Below are positions 1 through 6,702 of a stretch of 6,855 nucleotides of DNA, in pieces. Every line of letters starts with the position of its first letter. The first letter of the stretch is position 1. The notes under the pieces are model-generated. The model was not told the DNA's origin. It ran no database searches and saw nothing but the letters and a program-made list of their open reading frames with translations. The position numbers were made by a program, and so were the translations under genes. Source of the DNA: Planctomycetota bacterium (GTDB lineage Bacteria > Planctomycetota > Phycisphaerae > WQYP01); NCBI GenBank assembly GCA_021828925.1, contig JAJZCT010000185.1, positions 1 to 6,855 on the forward strand, written 5' to 3'.

Positions 1-85
1 CCCCTCGGAAAATTTTCCTCAGTTGGCTTTCGCGAGAGTTTTCACAGTTATGGAGATCGCAGCCACCAGCCGCGGTGCGGAATGC

Positions 86-760
86 TTAACAGCGTCGGAG
101 CCGGCGTGCGGTTTTCAGACGTTTGGCTGATACGGTTGCAAATAGTTTCCGTGCGGGAACGGTAATGGATCGTGGTGCCGTAAGAATATTGCCGCAATTA
201 AACGGTGGCTTGGGGTTATATTCAATGGCCAACTGTATGATTTTTGCCTGCTTCTCGCCGACTAATTGCGATGCCGCCACCAGAGCCCCATCAATTCCGG
301 ACGTTACACCTGCGCAGGAAATGAGATTCCCGCTGATGACAACCCGGCGATTGACGGGCTTGGCTCCAAAATACTTTAAGAGATTCATTGAGGCCCAGTG
401 GGTAGTGGCAGTTTTTCCAACCAATAAGCCGGCTGCGCCGCAAATCAGAGCGCCGGTACAGACCGAAAGCACGATTCTGGCCTCCGATGCCCGAGCGCTG
501 ACAAAATCAATTATTTCCTTGTCTTCCATCAGTGCTTCCTGACCCGGTCCGCCAGGGATCACCAGCACATCCAATCGCGGGCAATCCGCGGACAGCATGG
601 TGGGTGTAAGAATCAGTCCATGAATATCGCGCACCGGTTCGAGCTTTTTCCATAAGATGTGCATGGTGGCACCTGGTATCCGTGATAAAACCTCAAACGG
701 CCCGGTAACATCGAGTTGGTCGATATCGGGGAAAATCAGTAAGCCGATATTCATCATCAT
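86..760 (-). CDS. inhA: Isonitrile hydratase-like DJ-1/PfpI family protein
   Basis: Predicted 224-residue cytoplasmic enzyme of the DJ-1/PfpI (class I glutamine amidotransferase-like) superfamily. InhA hydrates isonitriles (R-NC) to N-substituted formamides. Seen: N-terminal strand with 'FPDIDQLDVTGPFEVL', 'IPGGPG' near residues 68-73, the nucleophile elbow 'VCTGAL' (Cys101, Thr102), 'TTHWA', and a 'GIDGAL' segment near the end. From the first ATG, Asp17, Cys101 and Thr102 carry the same numbers as the catalytic residues of the P. putida enzyme, and the length (224 versus about 228) fits. I therefore prefer this ATG, the first of three in a row, over an upstream TTG at 793 that would add 11 unrelated residues. 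No clear Shine-Dalgarno precedes it. There is no C-terminal AraC-type helix-turn-helix, so it is not a GlxA-type regulator. It is transcribed divergently from the module operon. The actual substrate is not shown; related DJ-1 proteins with other activities remain possible. Confidence 0.88.
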   Translation of the reverse strand: MMMNIGLLIFPDIDQLDVTGPFEVLSRIPGATMHILWKKLEPVRDIHGLILTPTMLSADCPRLDVLVIPGGPGQEALMEDKEIIDFVSARASEARIVLSVCTGALICGAAGLLVGKTATTHWASMNLLKYFGAKPVNRRVVISGNLISCAGVTSGIDGALVAASQLVGEKQAKIIQLAIEYNPKPPFNCGNILTAPRSITVPARKLFATVSAKRLKTARRLRRC

Positions 761-784
761 CCGGTCCAGCCATGTATGACAGCT

Positions 785-814
785 TTGCAGCAAGATCGTT
801 TCACATCATAATAT
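785..814 (+). promoter_or_regulatory. Candidate promoter for the two-gene module operon
   Basis: TTGCAG (785-790) and TAATAT (809-814) are separated by 18 bases on the plus strand, giving an expected start near 821 and a leader of about 60 bases before the ATG at 884. The -10 hexamer overlaps the -10 of the divergent candidate on the other strand, so the two promoters would compete or be controlled together. The -35 match is moderate. Confidence 0.33.
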
Positions 815-837
815 CTGTCATATCATGCGGTTGCCAA
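808..837 (-). promoter_or_regulatory. Candidate promoter for the isonitrile hydratase-like gene
   Basis: On the minus strand a TTGGCA (-35 like, 837-832) and a TATTAT (-10 like, 813-808) are separated by 18 bases. Both hexamers are close to the sigma-70 consensus. A transcript starting a few bases downstream, near 800, would leave a leader of about 40 bases before the ATG at 760, whereas the TTG at 793 would be almost leaderless. This agrees with the chosen start. Prediction by eye only. Confidence 0.4.
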
Positions 838-867
838 CGCCCCTGACTGCATGCCGCCGCGGTAAAG

Positions 868-873
868 TTGGAG
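868..873 (+). promoter_or_regulatory. Ribosome binding site of the single-module gene
   Basis: TTGGAG lies 10 bases before the ATG at 884, a slightly long but workable spacing. It supports that start. A closer ATG at 876 is out of frame with the long reading frame and only 2 bases from the site. Confidence 0.5.
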
Positions 874-883
874 AATATGGTCC

Positions 884-2389
884 ATGGTACTAAGAGTCAA
901 TCGACGGCTATTGGCCAGATGGGGCGTTTACCCGGCAATCATTCTGGGATTGGTCGCTGTTCTGATGGTAACGGTGCGTGACACCTGCAGTCAGCATGAA
1001 CCGGATAACTTACAACTTGTGATGCCCGCTCCCCGCAGGGTACCAAATCCATCTGTAAAAAGTATAACACGATGGATTCACGCCCTGGGTAGCAACCAGA
1101 AAACGGTTCGGAAAAATGCAAGGCATCAATTGCTTGCCGTCGGCGATGCGGCATTGCCGGCGTTGCAAAGGTGTCTGGAAAAATTGACCACACCACCGCT
1201 GCGACGGTCGCTTCGCTCAGTAGCAAAATCCATCGCGCAGGCAGACTTTCTGCGAGGACCGTTGGTAACCGTGCAACTGAATCACGCCACGCTCCTGGAG
1301 GTAATCAAGCATCTTTGTCTCCCCGTGGGGATTCATCCGGAATTCTATCCCCTTTTTGCCAGCGGGGTGCCAATCCCCGCTTGTTTTGAGCAAGAAACAC
1401 TTTCAACCAATGTGCGTCGCGAGCCTTTTTGGGCGGTTATTCGGCAATTGGCGAAGATAACGGGCATTGGACCCGGCCCGGGCTTTTTCGATCAGTTCTT
1501 GCACTTTGGTGGAAGCCGTTTTGGCCTGTTTCAAAATAGCGCCTCGGTCGATTCGTGCGGGCCTTTTGTCTTTGTGCTCAGGTGGCCGAATGATATCGGG
1601 ACAGGTCGGTATGCGTTCAAGGGGCCGACTTTCCCAGTTACCGGGGCACGATCTGTAAAGCCCGCTGTCATGCGAAGTCGCAGACTGCTTCATTTGGATT
1701 TGGATCTGCTCTGGTGCCCTGATGGTGCACAGTTGGACCGTATTGGAGGGTTAAAACATCTGCAGATAATGGATCGTTCCGGGAAGTCATTAGCCCTTAA
1801 CAAACATACTTATAGCCAGCAGTTTAACCCGTGGAATCAATCCCGGGAGGTAGAGTTTAGCTATAACCTTTTCCTGAAGCGACCGCCTGCGGGAGTCAAA
1901 GCTATCGCCGCTATTCGCGGCAACGTGCCGATTATTGTTTCATTCAATCCATTGATCCGGCAAGCCAAACACCTCACCTCTGGAAGAGCATCGATGCATA
2001 TTGGTGCAGTGCGTGTAAGATTTGGCAAGCCGGTGAAAATTCCGGCCGATCGAAGCAATCGCTCCAACTCGACGTGGGGGGTGAGGCTGAAGATTACCTC
2101 GGACCGAATGGACCAAGCTCACGCGAAATTACTGGTGGAATTTTTACAGAGTCTGAGAAACAACGGTTCAAATGGCAATCAGACGCTGCAGTTCAGAGCT
2201 GCAAAGGAAAAGCATTGGAGGACACCGGTGCTTTCCAGCAACAGCGGGCTGGCCGTGGATTACAGTTACCGCTTTGAGATAAGCGGTCCGGAACCCGCCT
2301 GCGCTCGCATAAATGTATTTCGGCAACGGTCTGTCAAAATGGATATTCCCTTTGAATTTGAGAATGTCGCGCTGCCGCGGCAGCGGTAA
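884..2389 (+). CDS. Membrane-anchored single-module protein, HEAT/STN-like, function unknown
   Basis: 501 residues; I do not recognise a named family. Seen: Arg-rich start (R4, R7, R8, R12), one hydrophobic segment at about residues 13-31 (signal anchor or uncleaved signal; no lipobox or convincing cleavage site), then a Pro-containing linker to residue 59. One copy of the module fills residues 60-498. It has a HEAT-like helical part from W64 ('LLAVGDAALPAL'), an STN-like stretch from G125-P126 through 'HLCLPVG', the 'EPFW' motif at 180-183, a divergent middle, 'RFGKP' at 379-383 and a closing 'IPFEFENVALP'. The modules of the downstream 1381-residue protein share this order. Inferred: the body lies outside the cytoplasmic membrane and acts in an assembly or in binding. 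No catalytic signature is visible. The gene ends 22 bases before the next start, so the two are very likely co-transcribed. The reading frame is intact, with no sign of decay. Confidence 0.85.
   Translation: MVLRVNRRLLARWGVYPAIILGLVAVLMVTVRDTCSQHEPDNLQLVMPAPRRVPNPSVKSITRWIHALGSNQKTVRKNARHQLLAVGDAALPALQRCLEKLTTPPLRRSLRSVAKSIAQADFLRGPLVTVQLNHATLLEVIKHLCLPVGIHPEFYPLFASGVPIPACFEQETLSTNVRREPFWAVIRQLAKITGIGPGPGFFDQFLHFGGSRFGLFQNSASVDSCGPFVFVLRWPNDIGTGRYAFKGPTFPVTGARSVKPAVMRSRRLLHLDLDLLWCPDGAQLDRIGGLKHLQIMDRSGKSLALNKHTYSQQFNPWNQSREVEFSYNLFLKRPPAGVKAIAAIRGNVPIIVSFNPLIRQAKHLTSGRASMHIGAVRVRFGKPVKIPADRSNRSNSTWGVRLKITSDRMDQAHAKLLVEFLQSLRNNGSNGNQTLQFRAAKEKHWRTPVLSSNSGLAVDYSYRFEISGPEPACARINVFRQRSVKMDIPFEFENVALPRQR
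1061..2377 (+). repeat. Module copy A (in the 501-residue protein)
   Basis: First of four diverged protein-level copies, residues 60-498. Its first 95 residues match module copy C without gaps at about 39 positions (hand count). It is the longest copy because of extra residues in the middle and around the 'RFGKP' segment. The closing motif 'IPFEFENVALP' departs from the 'LPIP' ending of the other three. Confidence 0.8.
2370..2385 (+). other. Perfect 16-base palindrome at the gene junction
   Basis: CGCTGCCGCGGCAGCG reads identically on both strands and ends one base before the TAA of the 501-residue gene. As RNA it could form a GC-rich stem of about 6 base pairs with a 4-base loop. No T-run follows, so it does not look like an intrinsic terminator. 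It lies 26 bases upstream of the next ATG and could affect mRNA stability or ribosome reinitiation. It is also coding sequence for 'LPRQ', so it may be chance. Confidence 0.4.
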
Positions 2390-2398
2390 ACTACGCGT

Positions 2399-2404
2399 AA
2401 GGAG
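2399..2404 (+). promoter_or_regulatory. Strong Shine-Dalgarno that fixes the start of the large gene
   Basis: AAGGAG lies 7 bases before the ATG at 2412. This decides the start: an in-frame ATG at 2313 would add 33 residues, overlap the previous gene by 77 bases, and put a polar segment ahead of the hydrophobic export signal. Confidence 0.8.
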
Positions 2405-2411
2405 AACTGAA

Positions 2412-5400
2412 ATGCGCACAGCAGCGATCATCGCCGGTGGTGCTTTCTTTGTGGCAACTGCGCTTGCCACTTTGCCTTTGAGTCGATTACGGCAAGCATC
2501 CGGTGCTCCATCGCCATCGCTATCGCGCCACCACACATCCATTGTCATGCTGCCTGAATCGCCGGAGCCAGTGCCATCGACCGGAAAAATATCCGCATGG
2601 ATTCGCAGCGTTTTGAGGGGAAATGCGGCAGCGCAAAAGGTTGCGAAAGAAAAGCTGCTTGCCGCCGGCGATGCGGCGGTTGGCTTATTAAAGCAATCCC
2701 GCCATGAATCGGTATCACCGCAAGAGCGTCAACGGTTTCAATCCGTGCTTAATGATATTGCTCTCACCGATGCCCTGCACGGTCCGATGGTAACCTTTCG
2801 CAGTAACAATTGCTCTTTACATGATGCTCTTGCCGCAGTTTGTGCGCAGGCGGGACTTGGTTGTCAGTTGCCAAGAAACTGCAAACGCCTGTCCGAACAC
2901 TTGCGTATCAATATCCAACATCAGTTATTTTGGAATGTGCTGCTGCGCATTGCCCGGGTAACGGGGATAAGCCCTGATGCGGACTATGGCCCTGAACTGG
3001 GACTGGTGTTCAGTCGGCACGGCCTGTTTACCAATGGTGCATTAGTGGCGGTTAACGGCGCGTTTGCCGTGGTGATTAAATCCACGACATTGCATCGCAC
3101 CAAACAACGCGGGAAATCGGGGCGAAGGAGGATCGTTGCCCGGATGGTTTGCCGCACCCTCTATCTGCCGATGAAAGGGACATTTATTCAGGTGGGATCG
3201 CCAAAGGCTGCTTTGGCGTTGGACACCAATGGCGCGGATGTCCCGGTTGCCGGCAACCTCTTCAGCGTCGGTAAATACGGCATCCCGCCCGGTGACATCA
3301 TTTCAGGTTATCCAGGAACCTTAGCCGCTGGACCCGTTGATGCAACGGCACCGCGAATTGTACGGCTTAAATTGGTTGCACCGGTCGCCGTGTCGCTGAA
3401 TCCGGAAATATTAAGCGCTGATAATCTCAATTCGGGACGCGCGGAAATTGACACCGGTGGAATGAGAGTTCTGTTTGGAAAACCGAAAAGCGTGAAAGGA
3501 AAATGGGGCGTCGCAATGGACCTCAGCACGCCTCCCTGGCTGGCGAAATCACTTCCGGTTCAGGCATTTGTATCACGTCTGTCTTCCTTTCCCCATGGAC
3601 CATGTTTTTTTACCACGGCGGACGGGAAGCGCGTGGGAAATCCTTCGGGATTCGTTCATGCATATCCAAGCAAGCGTCAATACGAGTTTTTTCCTTTGGA
3701 CTCGAAACCTGCCGGGGTATTCGTCAAGACGTATGCCCGCATGGTGGCGGTTCGTGTCCCATTTGTGTTCACAAATATTCCCATTCCGTTGTCAAAAACG
3801 TCTGCGGGGGAAGGTGTGATTCCCCAGCCACCCATGATTATTTCGGAGAACATCAGGGTACGTTCACAATCGCCAATGGTAACAGTTGACCGGGAGGTGG
3901 TGATGCCGGCGGAATCGCGGCATTTTCTGGCGGACGGCGCGAAAATTTCAGATTGGATTGCTGATCTCAGTGGTAAAAGCCATGCCGCGCGTGCCGCCGC
4001 GGGAAAAAAACTGATCTTAGCCGGGGATGCGGCGGTGCCGTCAATCAAGGCCGCACTGAGCGGATGGACCACGCCGGGGATGCGCCGGAGAATGCGGTCG
4101 GTGCTGGCCGAGATTGCTCAAGCGGATGCCGTGCGCGGACCGCTGGTAACGCTGAAACTTAAAAACGCCCCCTTGCGCACGATTTTACGGCGGCTTTGCA
4201 TGCAAGCCGGCTTTTCAGCCCAGTTCAGTGATCTCCACCTGGCCATCGCCGCACGCCGACTGACCATTAACGTCACACAACAGCCTTTTTGGAAAGTTAT
4301 TCAGCGTATTGCCATGGTCACAGATGTCAGGCCGGAGGGTAACGATTATTGGGGAGCGGGATTGTTTACTTTTTCTAATTTTGGGGTATTTAACGCAAGC
4401 ACACCGGTTTACACCGACGGAGCGCTTCTGCTTGCCGTGCAACGCTCCTCCACGGATCAGACGATCATCTTTGATGCGGATCGCGGCCATCGCAGTGCTG
4501 GCGGCTTCAGCTTAAATATCACCGGCTTATGGGCACTTGGTGACAGCCAAGTTGTGCAGCTTGGTCCGGCACGGTTCAGCCGGGCGGTGGATAACCATGG
4601 AATGTCGCTGCTGGCATCGGCCAAGGCTTCGGTCGAGGTGCCTGTTTCCGCGGGGAAATATGAATTTCTATTTAACCCCCATTTAATATGGCCGTTTGCC
4701 ACAAGCACCACGATCCGCACGCTCAAGGGTGAATTACCCATAACATTGGCGGTCGCACCGCGCATCAGACGCATTGGGAATCTGGATTCCGGCCACGCCG
4801 TAATACAAGTCGATGGTTTACATATCAAATGGGGAAAACGTACCGGAGTTGTTGAAAATCCATTAAATCCCCGGCTTGACCGCTGCTCCATGCACATTAC
4901 CGTTACTCCTGATGCCAACCTGCGCAGCTTGCCAGCGACAGCATTTTTCATGAGGTCATTGCCGCAGAATAACTCGTTGGCGTACACTCCCAGTATTGGC
5001 GGAGTACTGGGATTTCAAAGCCAGTCCGGCCGGCAACTTTCCTGCCGTGTCGGCAAGCATGTCAATGCGTCGGGCTGGAGCTACGAAGTTCGTGTCCGCG
5101 GCGGTTTGCCAGTTACAGCATGGGCAAGGGTTTATACGCGTTTCATTCGTGTACATATCCCGTTTAGCTTTCGCAACTTGCCGATTCCCGGCGACTCTGG
5201 TGTGGCCCTGAAACCCATGATCAGGCCAAAGCTAATCGACCGGCCTGTTTCAATTCCCGGCAGGCTTATCATGCGGGGGCATCCGCACCGCAAGCCGATT
5301 CAAGCCGGCCAGCTTGAGCACTGGATACGCGAGTTGAGCAGTCCAAGCGTGTCCCGGCGGCGGGCGGCCGCCCGTCAATTAATTATTGCGGGCAATAAAG

Positions 5401-6557
5401 CAATCCCGCCTATCCAGAATGCGCTGATGTCTACCGCTGGTCCACCGCTGCGCCGTAAACTCCTGTCAATCCTGGATTCCATCATTGCCGCCCATGATCT
5501 GCGCGGCCCCATCGTTTCCTTGAATATGCGGCATGCCTCCGTGCGCGCGGCGCTAACGCAACTCTGTTCACAAGTCGGCATTCCCGCATATTACAATGTA
5601 CTGCCGCCGTCCCCGCTGGCAACATACCGCATTCGCCACCAGCCATTCTGGAAGGCGATACAAGCAATCGCCGCCATGACCCATGTCGGCCCGGTGGCGA
5701 ACATCTATAGCAACGGCCATCTGCGATTTGGCCGCCGGAATCTTTTCGCAAGTGATGTTCCAGTTGTCATTGACGGGGCATGCGCATTGGCAATTCAATC
5801 CATTCGGCGTTACCAGACCAACTGGCTGGTCCGCGTGGATCCGGCGAATAAGAAGCGAGGATTTACCGCAAGTTGTGTGGCTCTATGGGCACCGGCATCG
5901 AGCCAGATTCTCGAACAAGTCGGCCCCCTGCACGCAACTGAACTCATCACCGATCCGCATGGGAAGCTTTTACGGGCCGCCCCAGTTAAAACATCCCAGA
6001 GCATCTGGCCGCGTAAGCATGATGATGTTGTTTTTCCGTTGCAACTTCATTTGCCGTGGCCGCCCCCAAATGCCGCGTCGATGGCGCTGCGCGGGACATT
6101 GCGGATGTATTTGTCGGGTGTCAGGCAAACATTACAGTTGAATCATCTGCGATTTGGCCGTGCCGCCCTGACGGATGATGGTATGAATCTTCGCTTCGGG
6201 AAACCGCGGGAGATCTCCGGCGGCTGGAAGATTCGCCTTCACATCGGCATTACCCAGGGGTTTTCATATCACGGTAAAACCAATCATTGGCTGCCATTTG
6301 CTCAAATGCCTATTGAGCGTCGTTTTGTGCACCATCTTTTCGACGATAAGGAACTGCGGCTGTACAGCGGTGACGGCCGCCGATTGCGCATTACCGGCCA
6401 TCGCGGAGGGCCTTTGGCCAGCCGTGGCTGGGGTTACTATCGTTACACCCTGAATGTCGCCGGGGCTGAGCCGGCAAAGGCCACGATGGCATTTTTTACC
6501 AGAACCGTGCTGGTAAAGGTGCCCTTCGATTTCAGAGACCTTCCGATACCGCGCTGA
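2412..6557 (+). CDS. Large exported protein with three tandem HEAT/STN-like modules, function unknown
   Basis: 1381 residues; no named family recognised. Seen: a short charged start (MR), a hydrophobic segment at residues 4-23 that acts as signal peptide or anchor, and a Pro/Ser-rich stretch to residue 58. Three modules follow: 59-459, 511-926 and 967-1380, joined by linkers of 51 and 40 residues. Each module has a helical start with W-I and 'L..AG..A' (HEAT-like), a G-P-x-V strand opening an STN-like stretch ending in F-W (F173-W174, F626-W627, F1079-W1080), a variable middle, a beta-rich 'FGKP'-type segment, and a final 'PFxFxxLPIP'-type motif (x-N-I-P-I-P in module 1). The protein stops directly after the third motif. 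STN domains are known from secretins and TonB-dependent receptors as periplasmic contact modules; the likeness here is by pattern only. Inferred: an extracytoplasmic scaffold or binding protein working with the co-transcribed 501-residue paralogue. No transmembrane barrel, lipobox, LPxTG or visible enzyme motif. Confidence 0.87.
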   Translation: MRTAAIIAGGAFFVATALATLPLSRLRQASGAPSPSLSRHHTSIVMLPESPEPVPSTGKISAWIRSVLRGNAAAQKVAKEKLLAAGDAAVGLLKQSRHESVSPQERQRFQSVLNDIALTDALHGPMVTFRSNNCSLHDALAAVCAQAGLGCQLPRNCKRLSEHLRINIQHQLFWNVLLRIARVTGISPDADYGPELGLVFSRHGLFTNGALVAVNGAFAVVIKSTTLHRTKQRGKSGRRRIVARMVCRTLYLPMKGTFIQVGSPKAALALDTNGADVPVAGNLFSVGKYGIPPGDIISGYPGTLAAGPVDATAPRIVRLKLVAPVAVSLNPEILSADNLNSGRAEIDTGGMRVLFGKPKSVKGKWGVAMDLSTPPWLAKSLPVQAFVSRLSSFPHGPCFFTTADGKRVGNPSGFVHAYPSKRQYEFFPLDSKPAGVFVKTYARMVAVRVPFVFTNIPIPLSKTSAGEGVIPQPPMIISENIRVRSQSPMVTVDREVVMPAESRHFLADGAKISDWIADLSGKSHAARAAAGKKLILAGDAAVPSIKAALSGWTTPGMRRRMRSVLAEIAQADAVRGPLVTLKLKNAPLRTILRRLCMQAGFSAQFSDLHLAIAARRLTINVTQQPFWKVIQRIAMVTDVRPEGNDYWGAGLFTFSNFGVFNASTPVYTDGALLLAVQRSSTDQTIIFDADRGHRSAGGFSLNITGLWALGDSQVVQLGPARFSRAVDNHGMSLLASAKASVEVPVSAGKYEFLFNPHLIWPFATSTTIRTLKGELPITLAVAPRIRRIGNLDSGHAVIQVDGLHIKWGKRTGVVENPLNPRLDRCSMHITVTPDANLRSLPATAFFMRSLPQNNSLAYTPSIGGVLGFQSQSGRQLSCRVGKHVNASGWSYEVRVRGGLPVTAWARVYTRFIRVHIPFSFRNLPIPGDSGVALKPMIRPKLIDRPVSIPGRLIMRGHPHRKPIQAGQLEHWIRELSSPSVSRRRAAARQLIIAGNKAIPPIQNALMSTAGPPLRRKLLSILDSIIAAHDLRGPIVSLNMRHASVRAALTQLCSQVGIPAYYNVLPPSPLATYRIRHQPFWKAIQAIAAMTHVGPVANIYSNGHLRFGRRNLFASDVPVVIDGACALAIQSIRRYQTNWLVRVDPANKKRGFTASCVALWAPASSQILEQVGPLHATELITDPHGKLLRAAPVKTSQSIWPRKHDDVVFPLQLHLPWPPPNAASMALRGTLRMYLSGVRQTLQLNHLRFGRAALTDDGMNLRFGKPREISGGWKIRLHIGITQGFSYHGKTNHWLPFAQMPIERRFVHHLFDDKELRLYSGDGRRLRITGHRGGPLASRGWGYYRYTLNVAGAEPAKATMAFFTRTVLVKVPFDFRDLPIPR
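2586..3788 (+). repeat. Module copy B (first of three in the large protein)
   Basis: Residues 59-459. The order of motifs is W63, G124-P125, 'VCAQAG', F173-W174, 'LFGKP' ending at P358, and the closing 'VPFVFTNIPIP'. The first 95 residues match copy C at about 39 positions with no gap. It has a basic insert ('TKQRGKSGRRR') in the middle region that the other copies lack. Confidence 0.8.
3942..5189 (+). repeat. Module copy C (second of three in the large protein)
   Basis: Residues 511-926. Motifs: 'KISDWI', 'LAGDAAVPSI', G576-P577, 'RLCMQAG', F626-W627, a 'KWGK' variant in place of 'RFGKP', and the closing 'IPFSFRNLPIP'. Of the four copies this looks nearest to the common pattern; about 37 to 39 of the first 95 residues agree with each of the other three. 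Confidence 0.8.
5310..6551 (+). repeat. Module copy D (third of three in the large protein)
   Basis: Residues 967-1380. Motifs: 'QLEHWI', 'IIAGNKAIPPI' (the usual G-D-A replaced by G-N-K), G1032-P1033, 'QLCSQVG', F1079-W1080, 'RFGKP', and the closing 'VPFDFRDLPIP', followed by only one residue (Arg1381). About 37 of the first 95 residues match copy C without gaps. Confidence 0.8.
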
Positions 6558-6702
6558 GCTGGGGCGGGATTGCATTCTCCTTGCTATCGCCCGTTTGCCG
6601 CTTTTTCTGACCAGTAAAACCTGGCCATGGTGTGGTCATTTGCGGGATGAAACAGACTACCTTGAGATGATGTGCCAATAGGGCGGTCCGTGCTCGAATT
6701 GT
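6558..6702. other. Gene-free space between convergent genes
   Basis: 145 bases between the stop of the large module gene and the stop of the kinase on the other strand. I see no reading frame with support and no convincing terminator. A weak stem (GGGCG at 6562-6566 with CGCCC at 6588-6592) is followed by CTTTTTC, but nine bases separate stem and T-run. Confidence 0.6.

Noticed and set aside
1..165. Open plus-strand frame from the first base to about 165.
   Set aside because: It runs antisense through the end of the hydratase gene, has no recognisable motif, and is short enough to be open by chance.
761..793. TTG start for the hydratase-like gene, adding 11 residues.
   Set aside because: Catalytic residues align exactly with the known enzyme numbering when the ATG at 760 is used, and the candidate promoter leaves almost no leader before the TTG.
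876..980. Short frame from ATG 876 overlapping the start of the 501-residue gene.
   Set aside because: Out of frame, only 2 bases from the ribosome site, and its translation has no motif; a shadow of the real gene.
2313..2411. Earlier in-frame ATG for the large module gene.
   Set aside because: It overlaps the 501-residue gene by 77 bases, has no good ribosome site, and would bury the export signal; ATG 2412 has AAGGAG 7 bases upstream.
3503..3889. 128-residue plus-strand frame inside the large gene.
   Set aside because: Overlaps module copy B, its linker and nothing else; residues lack any family pattern, while the main frame shows conserved repeats through the same bases.
4457..4987. 176-residue minus-strand frame opposite module copy C.
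   Set aside because: Antisense to a conserved coding region, no motif, no ribosome site noticed; ordinary antisense openness.
884..6557. CRISPR array, insertion sequence or nucleotide-level tandem repeat in the module genes.
   Set aside because: The copies are diverged at DNA level, sharing only short stretches such as CGGCGATGCGGC at 1141 and 2666; there are no regular short repeats, terminal inverted repeats or transposase motifs.
6561..6606. Possible intrinsic terminator after the large gene.
   Set aside because: The stem is only about 5 pairs with a 21-base loop, and nine bases separate it from the T-run.
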